The notes under the pieces were generated by a model. It was not told where the DNA came from. It saw nothing but the letters and a program-made list of their open reading frames with translations, and made no database searches. Shown piece after piece: positions 47,659 to 57,419 of a stretch of 64,000 bases of DNA. Numbering within the stretch: the first letter of the stretch is position 1; the number at the start of each line of letters is the position of its first letter. Both the position numbers and the translations under genes were made by a program. Origin of the DNA: Lactiplantibacillus nangangensis (GTDB lineage Bacteria; Bacillota; Bacilli; Lactobacillales; Lactobacillaceae). Location: the NCBI RefSeq assembly GCF_005405065.1, contig NZ_BJDI01000013.1, positions 33,180 through 97,179 on the forward strand. Direction: 5' to 3'.

Positions 47659-48315
47659 ATGAAACTTGCAATTGGATTAAACCGGAAGTTAGTTGTACGT
47701 TTTTTGAAGAAATATATGATTATTGTTATATTGATTGGAGTAATTGGTGGCCTTGGCAGTGTCTTTAGTTCCTTGAAATCCCAAGGAGTGCAATATGTTT
47801 CGGCTGGGCATCTGGTTCAGAATGATAACAATTATAACTTAGTAACCTCATATAAACAGTTTGTAGAATCTTCTCGTTTTAAAACAATTATAAATGAAAA
47901 AGTTAATGAAAGTGCGTGGAAAAGTACAAGTTATAGAGATAATTACAAAGTAACCCTTTCCCCGGAAGGAAGTACCTCGCCCTTCTTTACAATAACGGTG
48001 GTAAGTGATAACCCTAAGTATTCAAAATACTTAGCAAATGAAGCTATGAGACTGTTTATAACAAATATAGGAAAATATTTATCTGGGGCGAATACGTCAA
48101 TTATGTCACAGGCAAGTACTTCTAAGACAATTGATTTTAGGTCTAGTATGGGGAAGACTGCGTCCATAGGTGTCGTGGCTGGATTGATATTTGCGGTAGT
48201 TATTACTGGAATCCATTTAGTTTGGATAGGGAAAATTAAAGATGATAAATACATTAGTGACATGTATGAAGTTAAGCATCTAGCTACTATTAGCCTTCAC
48301 AAAATCAATAAATAA
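47659..48315 (+). CDS. Wzd-like chain-length/tyrosine-kinase modulator
   Basis: A 218-residue protein of the Wzz/Wzd type: an N-terminal membrane helix (about residues 20-37), an extracellular part (YVSAGHLVQNDNNYNLVTSYKQF) and a C-terminal membrane helix (VVAGLIFAVVITGIHLVW). In Gram-positive polysaccharide systems it activates the Wze kinase and sets chain length. AGGAGG lies six bases before ATG 47659; ATG 47656 is also possible. It is the first gene of an operon reaching at least to 60335. Confidence 0.82.
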   Translation: MKLAIGLNRKLVVRFLKKYMIIVILIGVIGGLGSVFSSLKSQGVQYVSAGHLVQNDNNYNLVTSYKQFVESSRFKTIINEKVNESAWKSTSYRDNYKVTLSPEGSTSPFFTITVVSDNPKYSKYLANEAMRLFITNIGKYLSGANTSIMSQASTSKTIDFRSSMGKTASIGVVAGLIFAVVITGIHLVWIGKIKDDKYISDMYEVKHLATISLHKINK

Positions 48316-48331
48316 AGTGAGGATATAAAGT

Positions 48332-48925
48332 ATGAGCGATATTAAGAATGGAATTAGAAAAATTAATAGTGGTCTTTCCAATGTTGGAGAAAAAGCAAAC
48401 ATTATTACCTTCATCTCTTTGGAAACTACAAGAGTTCAACAAATAATTATTGCCAATATGGCGTTGATGTACGGTCAGGCGGGTATGAAGACTGTGATTG
48501 TTGATTCTGATTTTGGAAATAATTCTTTGATAGAAACTTTTGGAATGAAAAATCAACAAGGATTGTCTAATTATCTAAATGACCAATCAATTAGTTTGAA
48601 TGATATAACTAATCGGGTAAGTGGGCAGAATACAAGTGTGATTTCGTCTGGAAATGTAGAAATAGCAGAAACTAAATATTTAATTGGAGATCCAAGATTT
48701 GCTAGTTTAATTAATCAATTGAGTTTGGACTATGAAAAAGTACTAATCAACACACCTATGTTTGAACATATTGATACATGTGAAAACTACATCTTAGTTT
48801 CCGACGGCATTCTGTTAGTTTCAAATTCAAAAACAACTAATAAACGGACAGTGTATAAGATAATAAAGGCTTTGCGAAAAAATGATGCAAAATTGATCGG
48901 ATATATTGATGTCAAGGAGGAATAG
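48332..48925 (+). CDS. Wze-like bacterial tyrosine kinase with degenerate Walker A
   Basis: A 197-residue BY-kinase homologue in the position of wze. The order of elements is kept: IITFISLETTRVQQIIIANMAL where the Walker A P-loop belongs, VIVDSDFGNNSLIETF (Walker A') and VLINTPMFEHID (Walker B). The GxGKST lysine and Ser/Thr are absent (VQQII), VIIDTPP has become VLINTP, and no C-terminal tyrosine cluster is present (the end is YIDVKEE). It is probably a pseudokinase that still pairs with Wzd. Confidence 0.78.
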   Translation: MSDIKNGIRKINSGLSNVGEKANIITFISLETTRVQQIIIANMALMYGQAGMKTVIVDSDFGNNSLIETFGMKNQQGLSNYLNDQSISLNDITNRVSGQNTSVISSGNVEIAETKYLIGDPRFASLINQLSLDYEKVLINTPMFEHIDTCENYILVSDGILLVSNSKTTNKRTVYKIIKALRKNDAKLIGYIDVKEE

Positions 48926-48930
48926 ACGGA

Positions 48931-50064
48931 ATGGAAACTAGGACACGACAAATAGTTGTTGTGCTTTTCTTGGTCTTTGTAGCATTTGCGCTTGGAATAT
49001 TTACTTATTGGAGATATACAGATGATCTTGTTTCAGAGTCCACTTCCCCAGATGCTGTAGCCGTGAAAAGTGATAGACTGGAAGTTTCTCTTTCAAGAAA
49101 GACAAGTTTTGGAGGCGATGCTCTTACAGGTAAGAAAGAAGAGCAGTTTAATCAGGTCATGAGAAAGATTAATGCGAAGCATCATATTGGCGCTTATTTA
49201 GGAATTGAGGATGGGAAAGTAAGGTTTTCGGGAGCTAGAGGATATGCAAATGCAGGTGGGTCAGCAGTTTTTCGAATTAATAGTGCATTTTTAGTTGGAA
49301 AGTATCAGGAGCTTATTAATAATGCAATTTTATTGCACTATGCAAGTCAAGGCAAGCTCAACCTGAATAGTAATATTAACACATATGTTTCTAATGCTGG
49401 AAGTTATACCATTAAAAAATTACTAAATGATGGGTCCGGAAGGTTTGTCACCTTAAAACAGTTAACACAAGTAAGTAGCAACGATTTACCAAATTCATAT
49501 AATAGTATTATTTTTAATAAGAAACATGTAAAAGATAGTATATCTGCGGATTCATTAATTAAAATTAGGCTTATAAGGAAAATATCAGGAACTACTTATC
49601 TAAGCACATTAAAAAAATTAATAATTATCCCTCTAGGCTTAACAAATACTCGAGTGTATTCACCACAAGAAGGGACACAATCCAATGATGTTGAAAGTTA
49701 CATATATGCAACTACCAATGGGATTCCTAGTCAAAAAAAGATGATACAGTTAGCTGATCCAATCTTGGGATATGATCAGTTACGAATGTCACTATCGGAT
49801 GTAGTTATTTCATATACTAAAATTTTGAATAATGAACTGTTTTCGAGGAGATTCAGTAAGTTATTTTTGAATTCGATTACGACAATTGATTCAAAAAACA
49901 AAGTATCCTCAGCGAAACAATCGCTGATTTTAAGAACACACAATCAAGAGATTAGAATGGAATATGTAGTTAAAGAGAATCGCCTTTTAATTACAGGTTC
50001 TAATTATCCCAATGTACAATTAAGTGACGCTGAGTTGTTTAAAGATTTGCGAAAGCTTTTTTAA
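48931..50064 (+). CDS. Beta-lactamase/PBP-fold pseudoenzyme in the polysaccharide operon
   Basis: A 377-residue membrane-anchored protein (hydrophobic residues about 8-27). It matches the two serine hydrolases at 36422 and 37585 along the domain: ASQGKLNLNSNINTYV, IRKISGTTYLSTLKKLIIIPLGLTNTRVY. The catalytic SxxK site (ASLQK in the paralogues) is replaced by SAFLVGK in NSAFLVGKYQELI, and YxN is not recognisable. It sits where wzb would stand. It may bind cell wall or polymer without catalysis. Confidence 0.72.
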   Translation: METRTRQIVVVLFLVFVAFALGIFTYWRYTDDLVSESTSPDAVAVKSDRLEVSLSRKTSFGGDALTGKKEEQFNQVMRKINAKHHIGAYLGIEDGKVRFSGARGYANAGGSAVFRINSAFLVGKYQELINNAILLHYASQGKLNLNSNINTYVSNAGSYTIKKLLNDGSGRFVTLKQLTQVSSNDLPNSYNSIIFNKKHVKDSISADSLIKIRLIRKISGTTYLSTLKKLIIIPLGLTNTRVYSPQEGTQSNDVESYIYATTNGIPSQKKMIQLADPILGYDQLRMSLSDVVISYTKILNNELFSRRFSKLFLNSITTIDSKNKVSSAKQSLILRTHNQEIRMEYVVKENRLLITGSNYPNVQLSDAELFKDLRKLF

Positions 50065-50083
50065 TGTCGGGGGGCAAACGTTA

Positions 50084-50962
50084 GTGAATAATAGTTTAAA
50101 AGTAGGTCTAATGATTCCAACATATAATGCGGGACTGGAATTTGAAAAAGTAGTTAAGATGATTGGAAAGCAAAAAATTAGTTTTGAATTAAGAAAGATA
50201 ATTATTGATTCTGAATCGGAAGATGAAACAAAAAAGATAGCGGTGGATAATGGATTTGAAACTTTCGATATAGACAAAGAGCTGTTTACACATGGATTGG
50301 TAAGACAAAAGGCAGTGAATATTTTGAAAGACTGCGATTTTGTGTTCTTCATGACTCAAGATGTTTTTCTAAAAGCGGGAGCGCTTCAAAGCCTATTCGA
50401 TTTTATTTCACGGGATCCAAACATATTAGTTGCATATGGCCGTCAAATTGTAAATGAAAACACAGAAAATTATTTTGATGCGAAGGATAGGACATTTAAT
50501 TATCCATCCAGGAGCCTAATCAAAGCAAAAAATGATGTTAATGAATTGGGAATTAAAACGGTTTTTTCATCAGATGCATTTTCAATATACAATTCAAAAT
50601 TGCTAAGAAAAATTGGAAATTTTCCGTCAAAAATACGTTTTGCTGAAGACATGTACATTGCTGCCAGGGCAATTGATGCAGGGTACAAAATTGGATATTG
50701 TGCAGATGCAATGGCGATTCATTCAAATAGATTGAATTTTTATGGATTATTTAGGCGTTATCTAAGTATCGGTGTTTTTCACGCTGAGAATACCTGGATT
50801 CAGAAAGAATATGGATCCAATGAATCAAATGGAATTAAGCTAGTCTTTGCACAAATTAAGGAAATGATAAACGAGGGGAATATTGTAAAAATACCAGAAT
50901 TGATACTTCGAACTCTTATAAAATATTCTGGATATACAATTGGAAAAATTAAGGGGAAATAG
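50084..50962 (+). CDS. GT2 glycosyltransferase, rhamnosyltransferase-like
   Basis: A 292-residue GT-A enzyme: VGLMIPTYNAG, IIIDSESEDETKKIA, VFFMTQDVFLKAGAL (metal-binding region) and RFAEDMYIAARAI. The pattern recalls RfbF-type rhamnosyltransferases, which agrees with the rml genes downstream. GTG 50084 is chosen because GGGGGG lies nine bases before it; the longer frame overlaps the previous gene. Confidence 0.8.
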   Translation: MNNSLKVGLMIPTYNAGLEFEKVVKMIGKQKISFELRKIIIDSESEDETKKIAVDNGFETFDIDKELFTHGLVRQKAVNILKDCDFVFFMTQDVFLKAGALQSLFDFISRDPNILVAYGRQIVNENTENYFDAKDRTFNYPSRSLIKAKNDVNELGIKTVFSSDAFSIYNSKLLRKIGNFPSKIRFAEDMYIAARAIDAGYKIGYCADAMAIHSNRLNFYGLFRRYLSIGVFHAENTWIQKEYGSNESNGIKLVFAQIKEMINEGNIVKIPELILRTLIKYSGYTIGKIKGK

Positions 50963-50966
50963 AATT

Positions 50967-52043
50967 ATGCGTATAGTTGTAAATGATATCGTTGCGGTTC
51001 CTGATTCAGGAGGGGTTTTTTCTGTTTTAACTGATTTTTACGAAGAAGTGTTGCAATACAGTAAATTGCATAATGAAATTGAATGGATTTTTTTACTATC
51101 TGGTCCTTATGTGCAAGAGACAGCGAACATTAAGGTAATTATTAAACCTAAATTAAAAAGATCAAAAATAGCACGACTGCTTTTTGAATTATTTTCTGGT
51201 GGAAAAGTGATAAATCAGTTACATCCGGATATTTATTTTTCACTTCAAAATACTATGACGTTAGGGGTAAAGGCATCTAAGTGGGATTATGTACATCAGC
51301 CGTTGACGTTTCAGAATGAAATTAGGTTTTCACCATTTCGCAAGGAAGAGCGGAATCTTTGGGTGCATCAAGCCATTATTGGTCATATTATTAATTATAC
51401 AATAAAGCATACACAAACCAATGTGATTGTACAAACTAAGTGGATGAAGGACGCTATACTTCAAAGACACTTGGCTTTGCCATCAAGAGTATTTATATTG
51501 CCACCTAATAATATTCATGTAGATTCAAGCGAAAGTAATGCGCTGCCTGACTTTAGTAGTTTCTTTTATCCTGCTACTGCAATGAAGTACAAAAATCATG
51601 AGTTTTTGTTTAATGCAGTGAGAGAATTGGAAGCAAGAGGGAATAATTTTGAAGTTATATGTACCTTGACAGAAAAAAATGTAGCTGACTTAAATCTTTC
51701 TGTACCAAAGTCAGTTAAGCTAGTAGGAATGTTAGATCGTAAGACGGTAATGACCTATTACAAAAAGCATGTACTAGTTTTTCCCTCATTACTGGAAACA
51801 TTTGGACTGCCGTTATTGGAAGCAAGGCAGTCGGGTGATTATATTCTTGCGGGCAATACAAGCTTTGGGAACGAAATATTAAATGGGTATCCTAATCGTG
51901 AATTTTTCAATTTGAAGGATGTATCAGACTTAGTTCAAAAGATGGAATCATGCATTCAAGGCAAAAGAAATATAGTAAAGGTTATTGATAACAGAAAGCG
52001 TTCTAAGTTGTCACTTGTCACTTTAATTCAAAGGGGAAATTAA
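50967..52043 (+). CDS. GT4-type glycosyltransferase
   Basis: A 358-residue protein of GT-B fold. It starts MRIVVNDIVAVPDSGGVFSVL, with a C-terminal nucleotide-sugar region VFPSLLETFGLPLLEARQSG that contains the E-x7-E-like motif of GT4. It would add one sugar to the lipid-linked repeat unit. AAGGGG precedes the ATG. The sugar is not predictable. Confidence 0.8.
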   Translation: MRIVVNDIVAVPDSGGVFSVLTDFYEEVLQYSKLHNEIEWIFLLSGPYVQETANIKVIIKPKLKRSKIARLLFELFSGGKVINQLHPDIYFSLQNTMTLGVKASKWDYVHQPLTFQNEIRFSPFRKEERNLWVHQAIIGHIINYTIKHTQTNVIVQTKWMKDAILQRHLALPSRVFILPPNNIHVDSSESNALPDFSSFFYPATAMKYKNHEFLFNAVRELEARGNNFEVICTLTEKNVADLNLSVPKSVKLVGMLDRKTVMTYYKKHVLVFPSLLETFGLPLLEARQSGDYILAGNTSFGNEILNGYPNREFFNLKDVSDLVQKMESCIQGKRNIVKVIDNRKRSKLSLVTLIQRGN

Positions 52044-52047
52044 AGGA

Positions 52048-52962
52048 ATGAAGCAAAAAAAAGTTAATATTCTAATGGCAACATTCAATGGTGAGGACTT
52101 TTTATGTGATCAAATAAAAAGTATTGTTAGACAGACTTATACAAACTGGGAACTATATATAGGTGATGATGGTTCGCACGATAGAACCCGAAAAATTATT
52201 GCCAACTTTGAGACACTCGATTCGCGTATTCATCTGATTAAATTTAAAGATAGTGGATCACACGGACAGCTACTAAACTTTAAAAGATTAATGTATTATG
52301 TAGAGCCATTGGATTATGATTATATAATGTTTGCGGATCAGGATGACGTGTGGCACGAAAACAAAGTGACAGATACATTAGATAGTATGCTGCAGATAGA
52401 GAAGGGACCAACACTAATATATACGAATTACGATGAAAATGATATACATGGAAACTTAAACTTGCGATATGGTTCGTTATTTCATAAAAAATATGGAATG
52501 CAACAGTTGTTGCTGCAGAATTGGATTATGGGATGTACAATGATGATAAATCGTGAACTCGCAGATTTAGGAATAAGTATACCTCTTGAAGCAGAGAACC
52601 ACGATAATTGGCTAGTATTGGTAGCCTTAACTTATGGTAAAATTTATTATTTGGATGAAAGCACAATGATGCACAGGATACATGAGAATAATGTAACAAA
52701 AAACATTTCTCAGAATAAGTTTTTAAGACCGGAAAAAAGATTTCTTAATGATCTGAAAAACAAAAAGAAATTTCGGAATAGAAACATCAATTTGATGGTG
52801 AAGTTATTGAGCATTGATTTCAAAAAAACTACAAATTATGCATTATTGTTTTTAAAAATACTTAATACACGAAGTAAACTAAAAAGAATTGCGTTGATGG
52901 AAAAAAATGGATTTGTTGGACTTAATCTACACAAGACTATTAAATTTTTACTGATGGTGTAA
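52048..52962 (+). CDS. GT2 glycosyltransferase
   Basis: A 304-residue enzyme with VNILMATFNGEDFLCDQIKS, YIGDDGSHDRT and the metal-binding FADQDDVWHENKV. The acceptor-side part has MHRIHENNVTKN. DQDDVW-type GT2 proteins in LAB clusters are often rhamnosyltransferases. The gene follows the previous stop by four bases. Confidence 0.83.
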   Translation: MKQKKVNILMATFNGEDFLCDQIKSIVRQTYTNWELYIGDDGSHDRTRKIIANFETLDSRIHLIKFKDSGSHGQLLNFKRLMYYVEPLDYDYIMFADQDDVWHENKVTDTLDSMLQIEKGPTLIYTNYDENDIHGNLNLRYGSLFHKKYGMQQLLLQNWIMGCTMMINRELADLGISIPLEAENHDNWLVLVALTYGKIYYLDESTMMHRIHENNVTKNISQNKFLRPEKRFLNDLKNKKKFRNRNINLMVKLLSIDFKKTTNYALLFLKILNTRSKLKRIALMEKNGFVGLNLHKTIKFLLMV

Positions 52963-52986
52963 GATAACGAAATTTGGAGGAGTATT

Positions 52987-53955
52987 TTGAAAAAAGTTGC
53001 GGTGATAATGTCAACGTATAATGGACGTAAATATTTATCAGAACAAATTGAAAGTATTTTAAATCAAAAAATTGATTCAGATGAGTATACTCTGGACTTG
53101 TATATACGCGACGATGGGTCTTGTGATGAAACTGAGAGTATTGTTACAACGTATATGACGAGAAGTGAAAATATACATTTACTCCAGAATTCAGGTACAA
53201 ATTTGGGAGTTCAGGGCTCGTTTTATAGTCTAATGAGATGCGTCGAAGCAGATTATTATTTCTTTTGTGATCAAGATGATGTGTGGTTTTATAATAAGGT
53301 CACAACGTTTATGAATGAATTTAAGAAACATTGTGATAAAATTCCTTGCGGTGTGTATTCGGATTTATCGTTAATTGATACAGAGGGAAAAGCATTGGGA
53401 AAAACCATGATGCAGGAACAAGGCTGGAGTTATGATGAGAAAAGAGACCTTTCCTTATTGATGTTTAATACTCGTGTAACTGGTGCAGCATTTGCGATAA
53501 ATCGCGCTGCAAGAGATGAAGTGATAAGAATTGATGCTCGCAAATTTTCAAGTGTTTTAATGCATGATTCGATTATAGCACTGCTCACACAGGTTTATGA
53601 TAATCTGTATTTTATACCTAAGACATTAGTAGGGTATCGGCAGCACGAGAATAATGTACTTGGAGCTGCTCCACAGAAACATTCGCAATTTGAAATCGGT
53701 TTTAAAAAAAATCATTATCGGCATTTGTTTCATGATTTAATGCTTGTAATACAAGTATTAAATTGGACAAATGTGCCAAATACTAATATGACTATGATAC
53801 GTGCAACACAGGATTTTGTGAAGCAACAAAGTTTCAGAGGAAGAGTAGCTTCAATTTTTAAAAATTATAAATGTCTATGGGACAAATTTCGACTGAGACA
53901 TGTTGTATTCTTATTAGTATTTTATCGATATGCTAATCTTTCAAAGATACAGTAA
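52987..53955 (+). CDS. GT2 glycosyltransferase, rhamnosyltransferase-like
   Basis: A 322-residue homologue of the preceding gene: VAVIMSTYNGRKYLSEQIES, YIRDDGSCDETESI, FFCDQDDVWFYNKV, VGYRQHENNVLG. TTG 52987 is the start, with TTTGGAGG six bases upstream. Tandem DQDDVW glycosyltransferases suggest that the repeat unit has several similar linkages, probably rhamnose. Confidence 0.84.
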   Translation: MKKVAVIMSTYNGRKYLSEQIESILNQKIDSDEYTLDLYIRDDGSCDETESIVTTYMTRSENIHLLQNSGTNLGVQGSFYSLMRCVEADYYFFCDQDDVWFYNKVTTFMNEFKKHCDKIPCGVYSDLSLIDTEGKALGKTMMQEQGWSYDEKRDLSLLMFNTRVTGAAFAINRAARDEVIRIDARKFSSVLMHDSIIALLTQVYDNLYFIPKTLVGYRQHENNVLGAAPQKHSQFEIGFKKNHYRHLFHDLMLVIQVLNWTNVPNTNMTMIRATQDFVKQQSFRGRVASIFKNYKCLWDKFRLRHVVFLLVFYRYANLSKIQ

Positions 53956-53996
53956 GTTGTGAACTAACGACAAATAGCGCGAGAAGGCGGGGAAAT

Positions 53997-55094
53997 ATGG
54001 CATTTTTAATCATGATTTCTGAAAATCTTGTTTCTTTTTCTAAAATATGGTTGTCAAAGATCAGTGGAATTATACTATTGATTTTAACAGGATTTTTGAT
54101 TGGTGCTGCTACACCGGGAATTACTCCAGACTATACACTGTATATGACAAATTATAATTCTAGGACTAGTTACTTTGAAAGTGGATATAATTTGTTAAGT
54201 CACATTGGAAAGAATGTAGGATTTGAATATCCAAAATTTAGGATGGTAATGGCGCTTTTATCCGTTGTGTTACTGCTTTGGGGAATCCTAAGAATAACCA
54301 ATAATGTGGCGATTGTAGCGTTTTTATATGCTATTTCTATATTTCCTGTAGATGCAATTCAGATCAGAAATTCATTCATGCTTTCAATTGTGGTGCTTGC
54401 CTTTACCTTTGTGCAACATTCAAATGTAAAAAGTTATTTAGTTACGGCAATCATTTTGTTTCTCGCGTCGTCGACGCATACGCTTGCACTGACATTTGCA
54501 ATTCCGTTGATAATCTCGATGTTCAGACTAGAAACACAAAAAGTCTTTGCAAAGGCATTGATTATACTGAGTGTGATTATTGTATTTCTTAGCGCTATTT
54601 TTCATTCTGAAATATTGAAGATTTCTCAAATTGTTTTAAATATATTCAATTTCAGATCATCAGTAGTTGGCAATGTTGCTGCAGTATATAGCAATGCAGC
54701 TGGGAAACGTTTTTTATTGATAGCTGGAATAATTGCAATAGTTCAATTATATCTAGCACTATATATGTCAAATTGGATGAGAAAAAATAAGATCAATAAT
54801 CGATTATCCAATTCAATTATACCAATTATGTTATTAGGAATTATTGCAGTTGCTTTGATGACAGTCTCCTTGGACTATTGTAGATTGCTCAGAAATACAA
54901 CAATGTTTATATATATATATATAGCTGCTTTTGTTGAATCACATCCTAAGAGAAAGAGATATCTATATTTAGAAAATTTTGGGGTGATAATATGCGGTAT
55001 GTTTCTGGCGATTACAACATATTATTTACAAAATGTAATATTATATCCTAATTCTGGAGAAATCATTCGTACTACAATTCATTTAGCTGGATAA
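53997..55094 (+). CDS. wzy: EpsG-family polysaccharide polymerase (Wzy)
   Basis: A 365-residue membrane protein with about ten hydrophobic segments and a loop PDYTLYMTNYNSRTSYFESGYNLL, typical of EpsG/Wzy polymerases. It would join repeat units on the outer side of the membrane. Wzy proteins share little sequence, so the call rests on topology, that loop and the operon. Confidence 0.75.
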   Translation: MAFLIMISENLVSFSKIWLSKISGIILLILTGFLIGAATPGITPDYTLYMTNYNSRTSYFESGYNLLSHIGKNVGFEYPKFRMVMALLSVVLLLWGILRITNNVAIVAFLYAISIFPVDAIQIRNSFMLSIVVLAFTFVQHSNVKSYLVTAIILFLASSTHTLALTFAIPLIISMFRLETQKVFAKALIILSVIIVFLSAIFHSEILKISQIVLNIFNFRSSVVGNVAAVYSNAAGKRFLLIAGIIAIVQLYLALYMSNWMRKNKINNRLSNSIIPIMLLGIIAVALMTVSLDYCRLLRNTTMFIYIYIAAFVESHPKRKRYLYLENFGVIICGMFLAITTYYLQNVILYPNSGEIIRTTIHLAG

Positions 55095-55140
55095 GTTGTA
55101 AGGTGTAGAATAGGATGCTAATGTTGAAAGGAATATGAAG

Positions 55141-56205
55141 ATGAAGATTAGTTTTGTGTTGCCACCTTTTAGTGAAAAACCGATTGGTGGATATAAGATA
55201 GTTTTTCAGTATGCTAATCAGTTTGTTGCTATGGGGCATGACGTTACCATCTGTTTTCTTAATTATTTGTATCCTGAGAAGATTCCAAAAACGAAAAAGA
55301 TAATTTCATTTTTGAAACATAAATTTTCGGGTGATTTTGAAATAAATTGGTTTAAATTAGATACTAGAGTAAAAGTATTAAATAACATTATCTTTGCTTC
55401 GGAGATTCCTACTTCGGATGTTGTCGTCGCAACTGCAGTACAAACTGCTTTTTGGATGGATAACTTGGATGAAAGATTGGGAAAAAAAGTTTATTTTATT
55501 CAAGGATATGAAACATGGGCTTATTCAGAAAAGGTTTTAATTGATTCTTTTAAATTAAAAATGAAAAAAATCGTCATTGCGAATTGGTTGAAAGAAAAGA
55601 TTAATAAATATACGAAAGATAAGATTTCTGTCGTGCCTAATTTTCTTGATGGATCAGTATACAACTTTGCACAATCGATTCCTAACAGACACAATATAGT
55701 TGCAATGATGTATCATGTTTCGGACTTGAAAAATATTGGTTTTGGAATGGATGTTCTTCAAGACGTGCATAAGGTGGTACCAAATCTACAGGTCCGAATG
55801 TTTGGAGCGTATGATACTCCCCAAAATTTACCAAACTATTTTTCATATATTCAAGATCCAACACAACAATATCTTCGAGATCAAATATATGGGAAAGCAA
55901 AGGTATATTTACTTCCATCGCTTTCTGAAGGATGGGGCTTGACAGGCATGGAGGCGATGTCGGCTGGATCAGTATTAGTCTCGAGCGATATTGAAGGAGT
56001 GAGGGAGTATGCTGTGAATAAAAAAAATTCTTTTTTAATTACTCCTAATAAAAAAGATATTTTTTGTAATAAAATTATATCAATTTTAGCATCGGAAGAT
56101 GAACGTGTTAAAATTGCGCGCATGGGGGTTAGTGACATTAGAAAATACAGTTTAGCATCTTCGGCTCAAAATATGGAAAACATTTTTTTGAATTTGGTTA
56201 GATAA
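55141..56205 (+). CDS. GT4 glycosyltransferase
   Basis: A 354-residue GT-B protein. Near the N-terminus is KISFVLPPFSEKPIGGYKIVFQYAN, and the C-terminal part holds VYLLPSLSEGWGLTGMEAMSAG, the GT4 donor-binding motif. ATG 55141 is chosen because GAAAGGA is eight bases upstream; ATG 55135 is too near it. Confidence 0.84.
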   Translation: MKISFVLPPFSEKPIGGYKIVFQYANQFVAMGHDVTICFLNYLYPEKIPKTKKIISFLKHKFSGDFEINWFKLDTRVKVLNNIIFASEIPTSDVVVATAVQTAFWMDNLDERLGKKVYFIQGYETWAYSEKVLIDSFKLKMKKIVIANWLKEKINKYTKDKISVVPNFLDGSVYNFAQSIPNRHNIVAMMYHVSDLKNIGFGMDVLQDVHKVVPNLQVRMFGAYDTPQNLPNYFSYIQDPTQQYLRDQIYGKAKVYLLPSLSEGWGLTGMEAMSAGSVLVSSDIEGVREYAVNKKNSFLITPNKKDIFCNKIISILASEDERVKIARMGVSDIRKYSLASSAQNMENIFLNLVR

Positions 56206-56218
56206 TTGAGGGAATAAA

Positions 56219-57382
56219 ATGAAAAAAATTGGGCTTTTCACATTGAATGGAAATGAGAATTACGGAAATCGTTTACAAAATTTTGCCGTGCAAAATCACC
56301 TTGAAAAGATGGGGTACCAAGTGGATACAATCTTGTTTCGACCGGAATATTCCATTCAACAAATGACGATTTGGCAAAAATTGTGTAAGCATATCATGAA
56401 TCTGGATATTCATAAAACAATAATGGAAAAATGTAGCAATCTCATAAACAAGAACAGATATTTGCGGGAAAATGCAATTCGGGAAAAAAGAGTAATGAGG
56501 TTTGAAGAATTTAGCCGGAAATACATACATGAAACTTCGTATGCTTTAAACCAATCTGTTTTTTTTAATCAGGAACAGATTAAAGTTTTGAATGATGAAT
56601 ATTTCACTTTTTTTGTCGGATCGGATCAGGTCTGGAATTTGGATGGGATTCATTTCCCTAGCTTCTTTTTTTTGCCATTCGTTCAGAAAAATAAACGTAA
56701 TTCGTTTTCCGCTAGTTTTGGTGTGCAAGACATTGATAATAAATTTGTTAAGGATTATAAGCTTGGACTTTCAGAAATGAATCACATTTCAGTTCGTGAG
56801 AAAAGTGGAGTAGAGATTGTTCAAAAACTTAGTTCAAAGAAAGCTACGTTGTTGCTTGATCCTGTGTTTTTAGTGGATAAACTTGAATGGCAAAAGATGT
56901 CTAATCTTCCTAATAATATGCCAAAAAATAAGTACATTCTTACATATTTTTTGGGCAAAATGACTATTCAATACAAAAGAATGGTGAATAAGTTTGCAGC
57001 TGAGCAAAATTTATCTGTTGTCTATCTAAATGAGTTTTCACATCCGGAAAGTTATGATTTTACTCCGGATGAGTTTTTAGGATTAATTTCACAGGCCACA
57101 TTCTTTTTTACAGATTCATTTCACGGGGTCGCATTTTCAATTATATTCAATACACCTTTTATGGTATTAGATCGAATCGATAAGGTCAGAAGTATGAGCA
57201 CGAGAATTGAAACGATTTTAACACAGTTCGGACTTATGGATCGATATCATGATGGAGGTGGAAAGATTCAATCGGGCGAATGGTTGAATCTTTGTGATAC
57301 GAATCGCGAAGAGATTATAGCAAGTAACCGAAGTAAGACGAATGCTTTTCTTAAAATGTGTTTTATGGATGCAAAACATTAG
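56219..57382 (+). CDS. Polysaccharide pyruvyltransferase family protein
   Basis: A 387-residue enzyme with the pyruvyltransferase pattern: FTLNGNENYGNRLQNFAVQ at the start, VGSDQVWNLDG, ATLLLDPVFLVDKLEW and FTDSFHGVAFSIIFNTPF. The family attaches ketal-linked pyruvate from PEP to sugars and makes the polymer acidic. Proteins of this family often stand beside F420-hydrogenase-beta-like proteins, as here. Confidence 0.85.
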   Translation: MKKIGLFTLNGNENYGNRLQNFAVQNHLEKMGYQVDTILFRPEYSIQQMTIWQKLCKHIMNLDIHKTIMEKCSNLINKNRYLRENAIREKRVMRFEEFSRKYIHETSYALNQSVFFNQEQIKVLNDEYFTFFVGSDQVWNLDGIHFPSFFFLPFVQKNKRNSFSASFGVQDIDNKFVKDYKLGLSEMNHISVREKSGVEIVQKLSSKKATLLLDPVFLVDKLEWQKMSNLPNNMPKNKYILTYFLGKMTIQYKRMVNKFAAEQNLSVVYLNEFSHPESYDFTPDEFLGLISQATFFFTDSFHGVAFSIIFNTPFMVLDRIDKVRSMSTRIETILTQFGLMDRYHDGGGKIQSGEWLNLCDTNREEIIASNRSKTNAFLKMCFMDAKH

Positions 57383-57419
57383 TCGGCATGTATTTTTATT
57401 CTGGAGGGTACCAAGTATT

